From contig JAJGBQ010000001.1 in the NCBI GenBank assembly GCA_022457065.1, forward strand, positions 3,782,001 through 3,846,000: a stretch of DNA of 64,000 nt, in the 5' to 3' direction. The position numbers and the translations under genes are program-made. Shown in pieces: positions 46,197 through 59,343 of this stretch. Positions within the stretch are counted from its first letter, which is position 1, and each line of letters opens with the position of its first letter. A model generated the notes under the pieces. That model saw only the letters and a program-made list of their open reading frames with translations. It made no database searches and was not told the origin of the DNA. Source of the stretch: Curvularia sp. ZM96 (Eukaryota; Ascomycota; Dothideomycetes; Pleosporales; Pleosporaceae).

Positions 46197-48002
46197 ATGG
46201 CGGACGAGAAGGATATCCAGCCTACTACTGCGCCCCCGGTGGATCATGATGTCGACCACGATGATCATCACAAGCTTGCTGCCAACAAGGTCGTCAACGA
46301 TGCGCGAATGGCGTCGGACAAGGAGCGCAAGATGACCCTTTGGCAGGGTATCAAGCTCTATCCGAAAGCCATTGGCTGGTCAGTCCTTATCAGCACATGT
46401 ATTGTCATGGAAGGCTACGATGTCTGTCTGCTCAACAATTTCTTCGGCTTCCCACAGTTCAAGCAGAAGTATGGCGAGCAGCTGCCAGACGGCTCGTGGG
46501 AAATTCCTGCACCATGGCAAGCTGGATTGTCCAACGGAGTTATCGTGGGCGAAATCATCGGGTTGTTCTTGAACGGTTGGATTAGCGAGTGGATTGGTTA
46601 CCGTTACACGGTCATGGGATGCCTGACTCTGATCATGGGGTTTACGGCTATCTTCTTCACGGCACAGACGGTTGTACACCTTCTCATTGCAGAGATCCTG
46701 TGTGGTATTCCGTGGGGTGTCTTCCAGACTCTTACCATTACATATGCCTGCGAGGTCTGCCCTGTTGCCCTTCGTGGATACTGTAAGTTAGCCCCCTGTT
46801 TTCCTGTTAAGATAACATACTTACATATTGATAGTAACAACATATGTCAACTTCTGCTGGGGCCTGGGCCAGCTCATCGGTATCGGTGTCATCCGTTCTC
46901 TTGTTAATCGGCCAGATGAATGGTCCTACCGCATTCCATATGCTCTCCAGTGGATGTGGCCAGTCCCACTCCTGATCGGCGTCTTTCTCGCTCCTGAGTC
47001 GCCATGGTGGCTCGTCCGCAAAGGCCGGCTCGACGACGCGAAGAAAGCCTTGCTCCGACTCACCAGCTTGAACCGCGAGACCGACTTTGATGCTGATGAG
47101 ACTATCGCTATGATGGTGCACACGACGGCTCTCGAGGAGAAAATCACCCAAGGAGCATCTTACTGGGACTGTTTCAAAGGTACTGATTTGCGCCGCACAG
47201 AAATCGTCTGCATGGCATGGGCTATGCAAAATCTCAGTGGCAACGCCTTCTCAGGATACTCGTCCTACTTCCTTCAGCAAGCCGGTCTATCACCCTCCAC
47301 ATCTTACGACTTCGCTATGGGACAGTATGGCATCAACATGGCCGGTGTCTTCGGAGCCTGGTACCTGATGAAAGTCGGGATCGGCCGTCGCACACTGTAC
47401 CTCGGTGGTCTCTGCGGCCTCTGCGCCATGCTGTTCGTCATGGGCTTCCTGGGACTCGTACCAAGAGCCGACCGTGAAAAGGGTGCCATGGCAACGGGTG
47501 CCATGATGATTGTCTGGGCCATGTTCTACCAGCTCACCGTTGGAACCGTGTGTTACTCACTTGTTGCCGAACTCTCAACCCGCCGTCTCGCTATCAAGAC
47601 TGTCGTCCTAGGCCGCAACTTGTACAATGTCATTGGTATCATAACATCCGTCTTGACACCTTACATGCTCAATCCCGGAGCGTGGAACTGGTAAGTCTCG
47701 AACAAAATCTTCCTTGACACTGATTCACACTGACTCTTCAAAACAGGGGCAACTACGCCGGATTCTTCTGGGGCGGCTCCTGCTTCCTCAGCATAATCTA
47801 CACGTATTTCCGCCTTCCTGAGCCGCGCGGCCGCTCCTTCGCCGAACTCGACCTGCTCTTCGAAAAGAAAGTCAGCGCCCGCAAATTCGCTACCACCCAC
47901 GTCGACGTCTTTGCAGAATCCCATGTCGAGGGCACCGCCGTCTTCGACAAGTATGAGGAGAAGGTCGATGCTGCTGTGAGAACTGAGTCTATCACTGCAT
48001 AG
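46197..48002 (+). CDS. Alpha-glucoside/maltose-type sugar permease (MFS)
   Basis: Plasma-membrane sugar:proton symporter of the sugar-porter family. Exons 46197-46782, 46835-47690 and 47747-48002 join across introns of 52 and 56 bp to give 565 aa. The ATG at 46197 (MADEKDIQPTT) is the first in frame. The N-terminal 60 residues are hydrophilic and His/Asp-rich. VMEGYDVCLLNNFFGFPQF in TM1 and APESPWWLVRKGR after TM6 mark the fungal maltose/alpha-glucoside group, in place of the PESPRWL common in hexose carriers. PNGT-like ends and GR/KR motifs of sugar porters are present in modified form. Substrate is inferred from subfamily. No glucosidase gene lies next to it. Confidence 0.88.
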
Positions 48003-48799
48003 TCCAAGAGAGCTTGTTAATGACGTTTGAAAGATTTAGGGTGTCATGTGATGGCAAATAGGGATTCCTTTTCTCTCTCTCTCACTGTCTATCTCACCTT
48101 TTCTCTCGAGGAATAATGATGGGACGCTGTGTGACGACTTTTCCTTTGCCGGATTTTTAATGAACATGATTGCATAGGGAGGTCTATGGTTATATATCCT
48201 AGTCCTATATAATGCTATGCTTAAGCTTTTTTAATATATTGTAACTATCGTCCTTGAAAAAGACCAGTGTGCACGCGACGTTGATTGCGATCAACTATTT
48301 TCGAAATCAGGGCAGATAGTAACATCAAGCTTCAACTCCTTGAGGACGCAGAAACGGCAAAGCTGGCAGTACTGAACCAACGAACAGACACGCAAGAAGA
48401 GTATAAACTGAGCAAGGGGTATCTGGACGGACCAATAGCACAAGCAAATAGATTAGATTAAGTAGCAACACACGTGCGTCGAGAAGCAGACCATCCATTC
48501 CTTTCCTTCCCATAGTTTTGCACCACCACAAGCGACAGGAATAAAAGCATGCAATGCAGCTTCCCACTTCAAGCGAATGTCAGAACAAAGGAAATTATCT
48601 GCATGTCTTGCAGAGACAGAATGACTAGAACAAGGGGGCGGAGAGAGAGACAAAGAACCAACGCTCAAGGGTATGAAGAACTGAGGCGGGCCATGCTAAA
48701 CATGTGTATTCGTACAAGACAAGCAAGAGAGAGAGGGAGAGCGAGTCGAGATGCGCGTGATCATCGTCATGCGTTCACGAAGGTGCTATTTTCCGTTTC
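48003..48799. other. Convergent 3' intergenic, permease/EDE1
   Basis: 797 bp between converging gene ends. T-rich near 48060-48110 and 48220-48240, with no supported gene. Confidence 0.6.
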
Positions 48800-51700
48800 C
48801 TAGTTTCCACGCGATGCCAGGTGGTCGGCAGCCTGAGCAAAAAAGTTAGTTGAGTTGCTTATTTACATAATACTATGGTATGACGCGTACCTTGTTGATA
48901 TCATAGTCGAATTTCTCGAGGGCATCGAGAGCATCGCTTCGCGAGTAGCCCATTCCAGTCAACTTCTTGAGGATAGGGTCGTCGTGCTCTGTTCCAGTGC
49001 TGATGGCACGGCCAAGGGCAGGCATTTGAGGCGACAATTGCTGCGACTTGGACGAAGACGCAGCAGCCTCTTCCTTGTCAAGGGTGTCAAAGACAGACTT
49101 GCCAAAGTCGGTTGAAGCTTGTTGCGAGTGCGAGCCTTTGTCGGTCTGCGAGGATTCGAGATTCGAGAAAATGGCATCCCAATCCTGCGACGAAGATCCA
49201 GGTTGAGCTTGCTGGGATTGTCCACCAAAGGTCTGAGATAGGTGCTCGAAGTCGCTGAAGCTTTCGTCCCCGCGTGGCTTACCAGTAGGCGTTTGCTGCG
49301 AGGCCATGGTGTTCGACTTGGATGCGGCCGGGGAGTCAAACACAGGGTTAAACTCATCCAGTCCCTCGCGGTGCTGTGAAGAGAACATGAAGTCATCGTC
49401 GGCCTTATCATCTTCCTTGGCATCAGCAAGATCGTCAAAACCAGCGTCGAAGTCGTTATCAAATGCAGGTTTTCCATGCTGAGCAACATTGTTGGAGGGC
49501 GATGGACCCATATTGGACTCGTTGCCATATGGCATGCCAGAGTGATGTTGATCGGAAGGAACCGTAGAAACAGGAGTGTCAAGAGGAGGTGGCGAGGTTG
49601 TGGCAGACTTGGACGGTCCACCAAATAGAGCAGCTCCATGGCCACCTGGGGGGTTGAATGACCTCTCAGGACCTTGGGTAGTGTCAGGAGAGCCAGCAGA
49701 TGTTGGGTTCTCACGAGCAGGAAGAAGACCACCAAATTCTGGGGGGAACTGGTTTGAACCGCTCCTCGTAGTGTTCACGGTAGACTCATAGGTAGGTGGG
49801 GACTTCTGTGCGCCTGGAGAGGGGAGGCCGCTAAGGTTTGAGTCTAGACGAGTAGTTGGAGGCGGAGCCCGGTAAAGCTCATCGCTCGAAGCAGTGCCCG
49901 GGCGCTGTTGTTGCTGAGAGCGCTGCTCTGGGCCAAAGCTAGTACGCTTCTGATTTGGCGATGCGGAGGTAAAGTTGTCGTCAAATCCTCGGCCGTCGTT
50001 GCTGTCGCTGTCGTCGTCATGAGCAAGATCCTCAATCGGTGGGAACTCCTTGTTGAATTTGTTCGAATCCCCTGCGGGGGCGTTCGAGTTCGAGGCGGTA
50101 CCAGTAGTCTGGCGGCTAGGACCGAAGCCAGCAAAGGCTGCGTCGAAGTCATCCTTGCCTCCTCGGGGCGGATCGCCAGAGGTGCTGCCAAAGGGGTCTG
50201 CGTTGTTCCTGTTAAGACCACTCATGCTACTCTCACCGGTCTTGTTCTGTTGCAATGGGGTGCCCGAATCTCGTGGGAAAGCACCAGGAAGATCCTGTGT
50301 TCCAAAGTTGGAGAAAGTGTCCTTGCGGTCCTCAGCCTTGGCAGTTGAGCGTTGAGTGTCACTGGTAACGCTGGTTACTGGAGAGGCCGAGAAATTGCGG
50401 TTGAACAGGGCGGGGTTGAAGTTGTCAGTCTCAGTTCTGTTGGTATCAGTGCGCTCAACCGAGGGCTTCTCAGCGATTGGGGTGCCAGCGGGAGAGGCTT
50501 GCGAGATGGTAGGTGTCTCATTTCCAGGAGCATGAGGACCGCCGTGTCTGTTGCCAGACGCTCGCACAGAGGAGCTGAACGAGTCTGATCGCTGCGTGCC
50601 TTCCCTCAATGGCAGAAATGCAGAGCCAAATTGACGCGACTCAGGAGGAGCTGGTGGGTCGGCAACTCGTGGAGACTCTTGGTAAGAGGACAGAGGAGGT
50701 GAAGTGGAAGGTGTAGGGACGTCGGGGCCCTCAGAAGAGCGTACTGACTGGCCGGATGGGGCAGAGAAGCTAGGTCCTAGGCTTTGGTTCTCAGGACGGA
50801 ACGACACAGGAGGCGCACTGCTCTGGGGCGTACCAAATGAACCAAAGACACTATCAAAGTCCTTGTGAGGCCCTTCGCGCGCAAAGCCAGATGGCGACAT
50901 CGTATTCTCAGCAGGCTGAGGCGACTTGCGGAAGAAGGGGTTCGTGCTCTGGCTTGTTGTGGAAGCTGCAGGGCTGGCAACGCCGGATGTCTGGACTGGA
51001 GAGCCGCGGGCGGCCTCGTCCTGGGGCCTGCTCAGATCGTTCATCTCGTTCTTGATCTTATCACGCTCGCTCTCGTTAGTAGCCAGCTGCTTCTTGTTGA
51101 TCGCTACCATGCCCTTCTGCTGTCGGGCATCATTCCTCATCTTGTCGAGTTGGGGACGGAGCTGTGCAACCTCAGCGTTAAGTTGGCGAATGCGCTCCTT
51201 TAGACTGTTGTTCTCGCGCTGGTCAGCCTCAAGTTGGCTTCCGACTTGACGGTGTTGGTTTTGAAGATCGTGGTATGATGCCTCGATCATTGCAAGATCC
51301 TGCTGTAACTTTCGGGTCTCGTTCCGAGAACTGGCCAGACGATCTTCCAGAGCTTTGACTGCCTTGACTTCCTGGTCGTACTGCGTCTTGAATTGAGAGA
51401 GGCGGAGCTCGAGGTCGCGCTTTTGAGTGTTGACACTGTTGAGGTCACTTTCAGTTGCCGTCTTCTTGTTCTGCACCTCCTGCATCTGATTACGTAGGGT
51501 AGTCATTTGGTTGGACATATTGGCTAAGTCAGTGGAATCTTGCGTCAACTTCTTGTTGATCTCAGGATCAGCCTCGCCGCCCAACAAGTCATCCATTACA
51601 GACGGTGTCGAGTGCTGTGGCGCCCCAGATACTCCCGACTGGCCGGTAGAGTGTGCAGTTAGAGTCTGACCAAATGAGGAGCTAGGCATGAACGGCTTGA

Positions 51701-53291
51701 AGGTAGAGGCAGGGTTTCGCGGCTGAGGCTGGAATGGGTGCGGAGAAGTAGGTGAGGCTGCTTTGCTTCCAAAAGGATCGCTCTCGAAAGGCTTGCTGAA
51801 TGTGGCTGAACCTCCCGTTGATTGCGGTTGCTGAGGGGCAGGAACCGGTGCTGTAAAGGCGTCCAGTCCAAAGAGATCATCGGCAGCGGACTTGGGAGCA
51901 GGCGGTGGGAGTGGAGGCGCCACCTGGGGCATAGCGACTGGTGCGGCTTGGTTGGCGGCAGTGCGTAGACTTGGTGGAATCAAGTTGGGTGGTAGGGTCG
52001 CAGGGAGTTGATCTCCCTTCCGTTGTTGCCGGATAAGGTACATGGCAACCGCAAACTCGTCCTTGGACAGCTGCCCTTCTGAATTGATGTCTGCAAGGTC
52101 CCATATAGCTGCAAGAACATCTTCGGGTAGACCCGAATCACTAAAGAAGCGCACTGCCTGGTCTCCAGTAATGTAGCCGCGACCCATAGTGTCAACACCT
52201 TTGAACAGATTATCATATGATGCCTTTTCTTGGGGGCTAATCAGCCAGTCACTACCAGTAGGCTGCACAGGCTGGGGAGGTGCTCCGAACGGCTGTCGGC
52301 CGAGTGGGCTTGGCTGTCGTGGAGCAGATTGCTGGCCGCTGAACTGACGTGGGATGGACATGCTCTGGTCGGGGCGTCCTGGTGGTGGTGGAAGTGCACC
52401 GCGTCGAGAAGCAGCTTCGTAAAGGCCTGGTGGTAGTGTGTTGGGTAGGGCCTTCATATTTCCTGTACGATATGAGGCAAGGAGATGCATGGCGATGATG
52501 AATTCAGTGACATTGAGAGCTCCGCGCTGTTCCGTGTCTGAAAGGTTCCATATCCGGCCAAGGACTTCATTTGGTAACCGCGCCTTCTCAAAGATCTCTT
52601 TTGCATTTTCACCTGGAACATGTTAGTGGAAAGTCAGGTTAGAATTAAGACAGAACTCTACCAGAAAGTATGCCATTGACTGCACCAGACTTCTCAAACA
52701 AGCCTGCGTATTCAGCGGCTTTGGCAGGCACCAGCGGGGGGACTCGGATGGGACCGTTGCCGCTCACTTGGGGTTGAATGGGACCAGTGGGTTGCGGAGA
52801 GAAACCAGGGGCTGCGGGGGGTGCGGATGGGGGTGTCAAGCCCTCGAACTTTGGCAAGGGGGCGGCTACAAGGACGTCAGCGCATACAACAAGAAATAAC
52901 AGGAGCAGTCGCAGGGGTCGTACGTCTAAAGGCAAGCTCGGGAGTAGGGTCTCTGCCAGCCTGGTAGTGTCCGATGAGGCGCAAGACCTGGCAGAAGCCA
53001 GCCATGGTCAAGAGACCGCGGTTCTCTGTGTCTGCAATCTGCCATATCTCACCCAGTACAGCTGGTGCTAACTTGGTCCGCTCGAAGAACTTAACGGCAA
53101 TCTCGCCTGTTATGACACCCAGCTTCTCTGTATCGGCCTGTTGGAAGAGATACTGGAAGACGCGCTTTTCCTCGGGTGTCAGGTTGAGGATGGGCTGATC
53201 TGCGCCGGGTTAGCTATGAGCTTCAACATCAACATGTACCAGCGAGAAGCATCGACATACTCAATTCCCCGCTCTGTGAAAGGTCCGCCAT
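48800..53291 (-). CDS. EDE1: Endocytic scaffold Ede1 (Eps15-like)
   Basis: Early-arriving organiser of clathrin-mediated endocytic sites. Five exons (53261-53291, 52924-53199, 52662-52865, 48891-52612, 48800-48832) join in phase to 1421 aa. The first is 31 nt and the last 33 nt; introns are 49-61 bp. Three EH domains occur at about residues 12-105, 135-230 and 275-370; the second and third carry conserved cores such as LGRIWNLSDTEQRG and LAAIWDLADINSEG. A coiled coil spans about 480-640 (heptads rich in Gln, Leu and Arg). A long Ser/Pro/Gly/Asn-rich disordered region follows. The C-terminal UBA domain (GMGYSRSDALDALEKFDYD...) is completed only by the tiny last exon AADHLASRGN. Confidence 0.94.
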
Positions 53292-54083
53292 GGCTATGTG
53301 CGTTCAAGCAATGGCTCTAATGAGGGAGAGGCAGAAGCCTGGGGTGATGAGGCTGAGAGCTCCCAGCAGCGCTGTGTCGTGGAATAGGCGCGGGGAAGCA
53401 GGCAACAGGCGGCCCGGCGTGGGAAAGTCGGGGGGCTGGCAAGCGGCGGCGGCGGCAACGACTGCTATGCCCAGGGCGGCGTCGAGAAACAACAAAAGAT
53501 GGCGGGAGGGGGAGGGAAGGCCTAGGCCAAGTGAAGGAGGTCGAGGATGGGAATAGCAATGTTGCGACTACGCGATGGTGGCAGGGTGAAATGCGCCCAG
53601 AGCTGCATCCTCGTCGTCGTGGTCGCTAGGCGGAGGCTACCTGCCTTAGTGCGGTCGATGCGCGCACCCTTGCCCGCCAACTCACCCATTGGGCGGCCAC
53701 GGCAGCTGTCAGCAACGTATGCGTCCCATTCCGCGGCCAGACCATGAACCCATCCTATCATGTTGCTGCACATGACCGGCCTCCGCTCAGCAGCAAGACA
53801 TGATCACACTGAAAAACAGGCTCCAGGCGCATCCCAGCCACTGCCATGTTGCAAACCCACATACACGTCGATCCATGTCGGAACAGGCGCTTGTGCATAC
53901 AATTCATTCCGTCCCGATGCGATAGGGTATCAATTCGTCTTCGCTACCATACACTAAACGTCCCCATGTCATGACTTCATGCTTACAGGTGTTGTACAGG
54001 TGGAGTGGTGAAACAAAAGCGTACGCATACGCAAGGAATAGACTAGCGTGTGGGGGTAGGAGAAGAACAACACCAACGGCGTC
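53292..54083. other. EDE1 promoter region
   Basis: 792 bp between the EDE1 start and the stop of the next minus-strand gene. It contains a short GGC-repeat stretch near 53440-53456. No further gene supported. Confidence 0.55.
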
Positions 54084-55007
54084 TCATCGCCGCCCGTCCT
54101 GACTACGGCCACTCTTCTCTCTGTTGCATTTGGCAAACGCCAGGCTGGGGCTGCCCTCATCGCGCATTCCCCATGCGCGTCCCAGGAGCCAGTCCGTGAC
54201 ACTGATCACTTTGGCTGTCCGATCCCAATGCTGGCCCTCTTCCGTGTGCTCAATGATGTGATTCAGAATCCGTCCCTCCTCGTCAAACTCAAACTTGAAC
54301 AGGCCCGTGAATTCGTGCTGCGGCCTCTTGGATCCGGTAACTATGCTGGTGATTTTCTCGACAACATCGCTGACCGGCCCATTCTCTTTCTTGTCCGACT
54401 TGCCGCATGTCTGCCATCTGACAATGAGTTTCTCGTTGCGCATGTTGCTTGTTGTCGAACCCCCATTCTTGACCATTCGCTCAGATAGGATCTTGAGTTT
54501 GACGTTACCAAGTACCGGAACCTGGCCCCATGCGACCGGCGCGGTCCATAGTGCTGCTGCGTACGAAAATCTCCCGCTCACCGTGGGGAGGTGCGGATGC
54601 GTCGAGGGAAACAAGTGGAGGCTAATGTGCGGGGAGAGGATATCTTGAGGAAGCGGCGATATCAAAAGCGTCGGTAGGCGATCGTGTAGGACTCTAATGG
54701 CTGCAGTTTCTGTTAGCAACATATCCCTACTGGTTGCCTATGCAAACATACTGTTTCCCAGCTTCAAGTCACGCTCATTCATGCGCTTCTTCTCGCACTC
54801 ATCGGGCTCGGGATATGAGCATGGTGATGAGCTCGTAAACCAGTGCCTCGACACCGAAGCCTGCCTGGCACCGACGTCGCTAAGAGTCCTCTTGTACTGC
54901 TTGAGCCCCAGTATCCGGGGCGCAGTGAGCGATCTCGTAGTCGTCGTGGCTTGGAATTGCGTGCGGGCAAACGTCGAGAAGAAGCGCCGCATCAGACCGC
55001 TGGTCAT
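54084..55007 (-). CDS. Conserved, probably mitochondrial protein (DUF2358/C6orf136-like)
   Basis: Exons 54752-55007 and 54084-54700 join across a 51 bp intron (LKLGN then TIRVLHDRLP) to give 290 aa. The N-terminus MTSGLMRRFFSTFARTQF is basic and acid-free, fitting a mitochondrial presequence; an alternative start is five codons later. The body has TIRVLHDRLPTLLISPLP, then HLFPSTHPHLPTVSGR and a strand-rich part with GLFKFEFDEEGRILNHIIEH, which suggests an NTF2-like fold of the DUF2358 type. The family link is from memory of fungal relatives and is moderate. Biochemical role is unknown. It diverges from the SDR gene, with 488 bp between starts. Confidence 0.72.
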
Positions 55008-55495
55008 CTGTGTGGTTTGGAAGATGCGACCATGTGTAGGGACAGGCGTGAGTGTCTAGAAATATCTCTGTCGTTCGGTCCAATGCGGATTGCGGAGATT
55101 CGGTGACTAGAATGACGCTAGTTAACCATCTGCCGGGGTATTCGGTCGTGACGTAGCGCTAGCGCGACCATTCCCATGCCCCAAAACGTACTTCCCGTTT
55201 GTGGCTTACCGTGCTCGCCACACCCAACTACACATGCCCCATGTCCCGGTGGGATCTGCTATTCTCCATGCACCAATGACGCTTATAAAGATGAGGGTGC
55301 AGCTCTCCTTGTTTCCCGCAAGCGAATCCCTCAAGATCCCTTCACTCGACCTGCCAAACCCTCCATAAAACCTCATGTAGACGAGTGGTAAAGACACAAC
55401 CCCGCAATCGTCTCATTGCTTCCATTGACAATCAAATCCAGGCGCGAATTACTGCAAAAAAACAACACTGCTAGATAATATCTAACGTCGTCACC
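55008..55495. promoter_or_regulatory. Shared divergent promoter (DUF2358-like/SDR)
   Basis: 488 bp between start codons. No motif recognised. Confidence 0.5.
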
Positions 55496-56413
55496 ATGCC
55501 TCCCTCCGGCAAACGCATTGTCTTCACAGGCGGCTCAGGAAAAGCCGGACGCCATGTAATCCCATATCTCATCCAGCAAGGCTACCAGGTTCTAAACCTC
55601 GACTTGACCGAATTTCCTGATCCCGAAGCTGGCGTATTTACCCTAAAAACCGACCTTACAGACAGCGGCCAAGTCTTCAATGCACTCACCACCCACTTCA
55701 ACTTCGCCGGCTACGAAGGGCCACACGTACCTGGCCCGCCAGACGCCGTAATCCACTTCGCCGCCTACGCCCGCAACATGCTCGTCCCAGACAACGAGTG
55801 CTATGCCGGCAACGTGCGCTCAACCTACAACGTCATCGAAGCCGCCTGTAAACTGGGGGTCCGGAAAATCATCATCGCCAGTAGCGAAACCACATACGAG
55901 GTGTGTTTCGGGCAGGGCAACCTCGACTACACTGCCTTTCCTTTGGTCGAAGACGCAGACGTCAATCCCATGGACACCTACGCCATCTCCAAACTCTGCG
56001 GCGAACGCGTAGCTCGCGGCTTCGCCCGTCGCTTCGATGCAGACATCTACGCCCTGCGCATCGGCAACGTTATTGAGCCCCACGAGTACGCTCGTGACTT
56101 CCCCAAGTACATCCAGCACCCGGAGACGCGCAAGCGCAACGCCTGGGCCTACATCGATGCCCGTGATCTAGGTCAAATTTGCCATCTGTGTGTCCAAAAG
56201 GATGGCCTGGGGTTCCAGGTTTTCAATGCGACAAATGATACCATTACGGCTACTTTCCCCACCAAGCAGTTTCTCGAACAATATGCGCCGAATACACCTG
56301 TTACGCGTGAAATGGATGAGTGGGAGGCGCCGTTGAGTAACAGGAAGATTAAGGAGGTGCTGGGGTTCAAGGAGGAGCATAATTGGAGAAAGTATTATAA
56401 CCCTGATCAGTAA
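55496..56413 (+). CDS. Extended SDR, NAD-dependent epimerase/dehydratase
   Basis: An intronless gene of 305 aa, starting at ATG 55496. It is a Rossmann-fold enzyme of the extended short-chain dehydrogenase group. The cofactor loop is TGGSGKAG (residues 11-18). Asp36 at the end of the second strand (LNLDLTEF) suggests NAD rather than NADP. The catalytic YxxxK is Y162-AIS-K166, preceded by a Ser-rich strand (IIIASSETTY) that should supply the catalytic Ser. AYIDARDLGQICHLCV in the C-terminal half is typical of epimerase/uronate-dehydrogenase-like members. A sugar-nucleotide or sugar-acid substrate is plausible, but the sequence does not settle it. Its stop lies 170 bp from the converging COG1 stop. 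Confidence 0.87.
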   Translation: MPPSGKRIVFTGGSGKAGRHVIPYLIQQGYQVLNLDLTEFPDPEAGVFTLKTDLTDSGQVFNALTTHFNFAGYEGPHVPGPPDAVIHFAAYARNMLVPDNECYAGNVRSTYNVIEAACKLGVRKIIIASSETTYEVCFGQGNLDYTAFPLVEDADVNPMDTYAISKLCGERVARGFARRFDADIYALRIGNVIEPHEYARDFPKYIQHPETRKRNAWAYIDARDLGQICHLCVQKDGLGFQVFNATNDTITATFPTKQFLEQYAPNTPVTREMDEWEAPLSNRKIKEVLGFKEEHNWRKYYNPDQ

Positions 56414-56583
56414 TATGTGGTTAGCAGGGCGGAAATATATGGGCAAATACGATAAATCAATTGTCGAGAAAAAAGGTTGTTGGTTCATTTGAGTGGCCCT
56501 TATTTCAAATGTCAAGGACATAAATCTGCTTTTCAAGTCAAACTTCATATCAACTCTTGATGTGTATTTCTTGCCCTGTCCCT

Positions 56584-59044
56584 CTAAGCCAGCAGCGCAA
56601 AGAGCAAATACGTCTTCTTCGCATACTCCGCTGCACTCTTCTTCAACCTACTCATCGCCGTATCATCCACACCCTCCACCTCCATCTTCTTGCCCAAAGC
56701 CACAGTCCTTTCTTCGCCTCCGGTAGGCTCAACAAACCGCTGCACATACAGCATATCAAACAGCAACTGCTTGAGTCTCTGGGCTTTCTGCTGCGACGCC
56801 GAAGCATCATACTTGGCTGTTTCATCTCCATCTCCCTCCTTGTCATCGTCCTGCTTCCCAGTGTCGCCCTGTTCCCGCGCTTTGATAGCCTCAGCATGCT
56901 CCTCAAACAGACGCAGCACTTCCTTCGCCACTCGCTCCTTAATCACAGCTACACTACCCGGAGCCCAGAGATCGCTACCAACAGCCGTCATATTCTTATT
57001 CAGCTCTCGCAAGAACCTGAATGCGCTCGGCGACGGCTGGCTGGGCAGAGGTGGATTGCCTTCCCATAAGATGTGGCTGTTAGACTCAACTTTGAGCGAT
57101 CTAGAAAGCATGGTTTTGTACGCTTCTAGCGTCGGCTGTGCTACGTATGAGGCCAAGGCTGCGTGCAGAGGCTGCAGGATGTCCGATGTAAAGGGTGATG
57201 GAGGGGGTGTCGCTTTGTCCTGCAACCGTAGTTGCGGTATCCGGTCACCTATCTCTCTGATTACACGAAGGACAAAAGTTGCCTTTTGAACTGAGCCGTG
57301 TCCATCACTCTCATTTGAGTCCTTTGTGATTGTGGAAAAGCTTTTCCCGAGATTCTGCATCGCTTCGCTCAGTGCTTCTTGTGTAGATTCTTCGAGCAAC
57401 TTGGGATCGTCATCGCTGAGAAGGGTCTGTTTCGAATCGCCCAAATCATCGTCGGATTCGTCGCCGACATCGTCTTCAAAGTTGTCCTCCCATCGGGCTT
57501 CCTTCATGCTCTTGACAATGCCTCGGACCTCCAAGACTGACGCCATCCAGTTGTCGAACGCAGATGTGACACTGATGACGGATTCATCTCGCCCTTGATA
57601 TGTGTTCAGCACAGTGGATTTGAAAGAATGAGCGCCGTTACTGAGATCCGAGGCTTTATCAATCGTATCCCAGAGGCTCAGTGCCGATGTTGCTTCCGAA
57701 GCAGCGACTTTGTCTAGCTGCGCCGTAAGCTCCGAAACAACAGACTGCAGTCCATTCGTACGTGACCGCACAATGTCTCCAAGCTTGTCGTTCATCATGT
57801 CACGCAGGTCGTCGAGTACATTCGCCGACTTGACGCCCGCCATTCGAGAGCCTGACAGTATCCATGTTTCAATCAACTCTTGACGCAAGTTCGCAACCTC
57901 TCGCAGTCGCTCTTCGCTCTCGAGTGCTTGCTTGACGCCCTTTAAGAAAGCTGCAATGGCATCCTTAGACCACCGATGCAAGATTTTCTCTGCGTCTGGT
58001 CGTTGCAACTCATCATGACGCGGCCAGGGCGTGTAGTTGCGTACCTCATCGCCCAGCCACTGATCGTGCACGTCTAAATTCAGCTCATATAGGCCGCGAA
58101 CATCAGAGTCCTGAATTAACGGATGCGCTTTCAGTTTAGCAAGTGCCTCTGCTAACCGTCGCGGGAATATTGTTTGGGTATCAAGACACGTCTGTATGCA
58201 AAGCTTGAGCGCATCGATGCCGTGCTTTGCAAGCTCATCACCACCTGCCCTGATGTCGCTATTCATTCTGTCCAACCTCATCTTGTGGAAGTGATGTAGT
58301 GTCTCGGTCGGCGTCGAGCTTGTCGCAAGCGCATAGGCGCACATGCTCTCCACCAGAGTTACTGTTTCACCGCCCGAACTCGACAGTCGCTTGTCGATTC
58401 TTCGCAGGAGCTTTCTTCGTACAGACAACAGCCTCTCCCATAACTGATCCACAATCGGAGGTTTGGTTGCGGACTGACTGAGTGCCTTGTGAAGTAGTCG
58501 TGAGATCACAAGGACTTTTGCGATGAGCAAATAGGATCCCTCTCTTTTCATGAGGCGTGTCATGACCAGAGGCGCATTGCGCAAGACCGAGAGTTGGGAC
58601 GCCAATGTGTAGCGCTCCGCATCTGTCTTCCGTCAATCCAATGACCTCTTCCAATGTAACCGTAAAGACTGACCACGACCCCGCACATGGGTATCCATCT
58701 TCCCTGCATTGTTCGATATCCTCTCCAAGCGCCTGGAGTTGCAACTCTGCCCTACTTTTGAAAGCTTGGTCTCGACTTGATCCATCCGTACTTCCATGTC
58801 GATGATTGTCTCGGCGGTATCGAGGAGGTTGCGGTAGCTCGTTCTGTACAAAATCAGCATGACTTCCTGTCTATGGCTTTGTTGCACTCGGACATCCGTA
58901 CCCCACGAGCGACCGCAGCTTCTCACGATTCTCGTCGGCATTGTTGCGGAGCTGCTGCTCAAGCTTGCGAACCACAGGTATCGGATACTGGAACGCGTCT
59001 TCCCATGTTTGAAATGTCCTGGGATCTGGCGCTTCGGTCGTCAT
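56584..59044 (-). CDS. COG1: Conserved oligomeric Golgi complex subunit 1
   Basis: Subunit of the COG tethering complex for retrograde vesicles at the Golgi. Exons 58902-59044, 58674-58843 and 56584-58622 join across introns of 58 and 51 bp to give 783 aa. The start is the ATG at 59044 (MTTEAPDPRTFQTWEDAFQ). The conserved N-terminal block runs WEDAFQYPIPVVRKLEQQL through LLDTAETIIDMEVRMDQVE, with heptads for coiled-coil assembly; the second join gives KMDTHVRGRDAERYTLASQL. The remainder is mostly helical, with an acidic stretch near residue ~490 and a Lys/Asp/Glu-rich loop near 56800-56880. The large exon is open throughout. Confidence 0.9.
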
Positions 59045-59343
59045 TGCAGCCAATTTCCCGGAACGCGCGTGTCGAGTTGCAATGCTGTCACTAAGATGAC
59101 ACCGCGAACGCTACGTTCCCACTGTACAGGCTTAGTCATCACACCTTCAATTCCTGCCCCCATCCTAAAAAAGAGCCGCTGAAGAAGATGCAGTTATGTA
59201 GATAGATATCTTATATGAATGGAGATTTAATAGCATAAAAATTGCATTGGTGTTGAAACCGGAAAAGTCTATCTATCTATCATAAAGATGGTATCAAGGT
59301 TAAGCTCTGGAACTCCAACTCTATCTCAACTCCGTTCATGCAT

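Noticed and set aside
48959..49735. 258-codon minus-strand frame
   Set aside because: Same-strand alternative frame within EDE1. EDE1's own frame is continuous and ends in a UBA domain.
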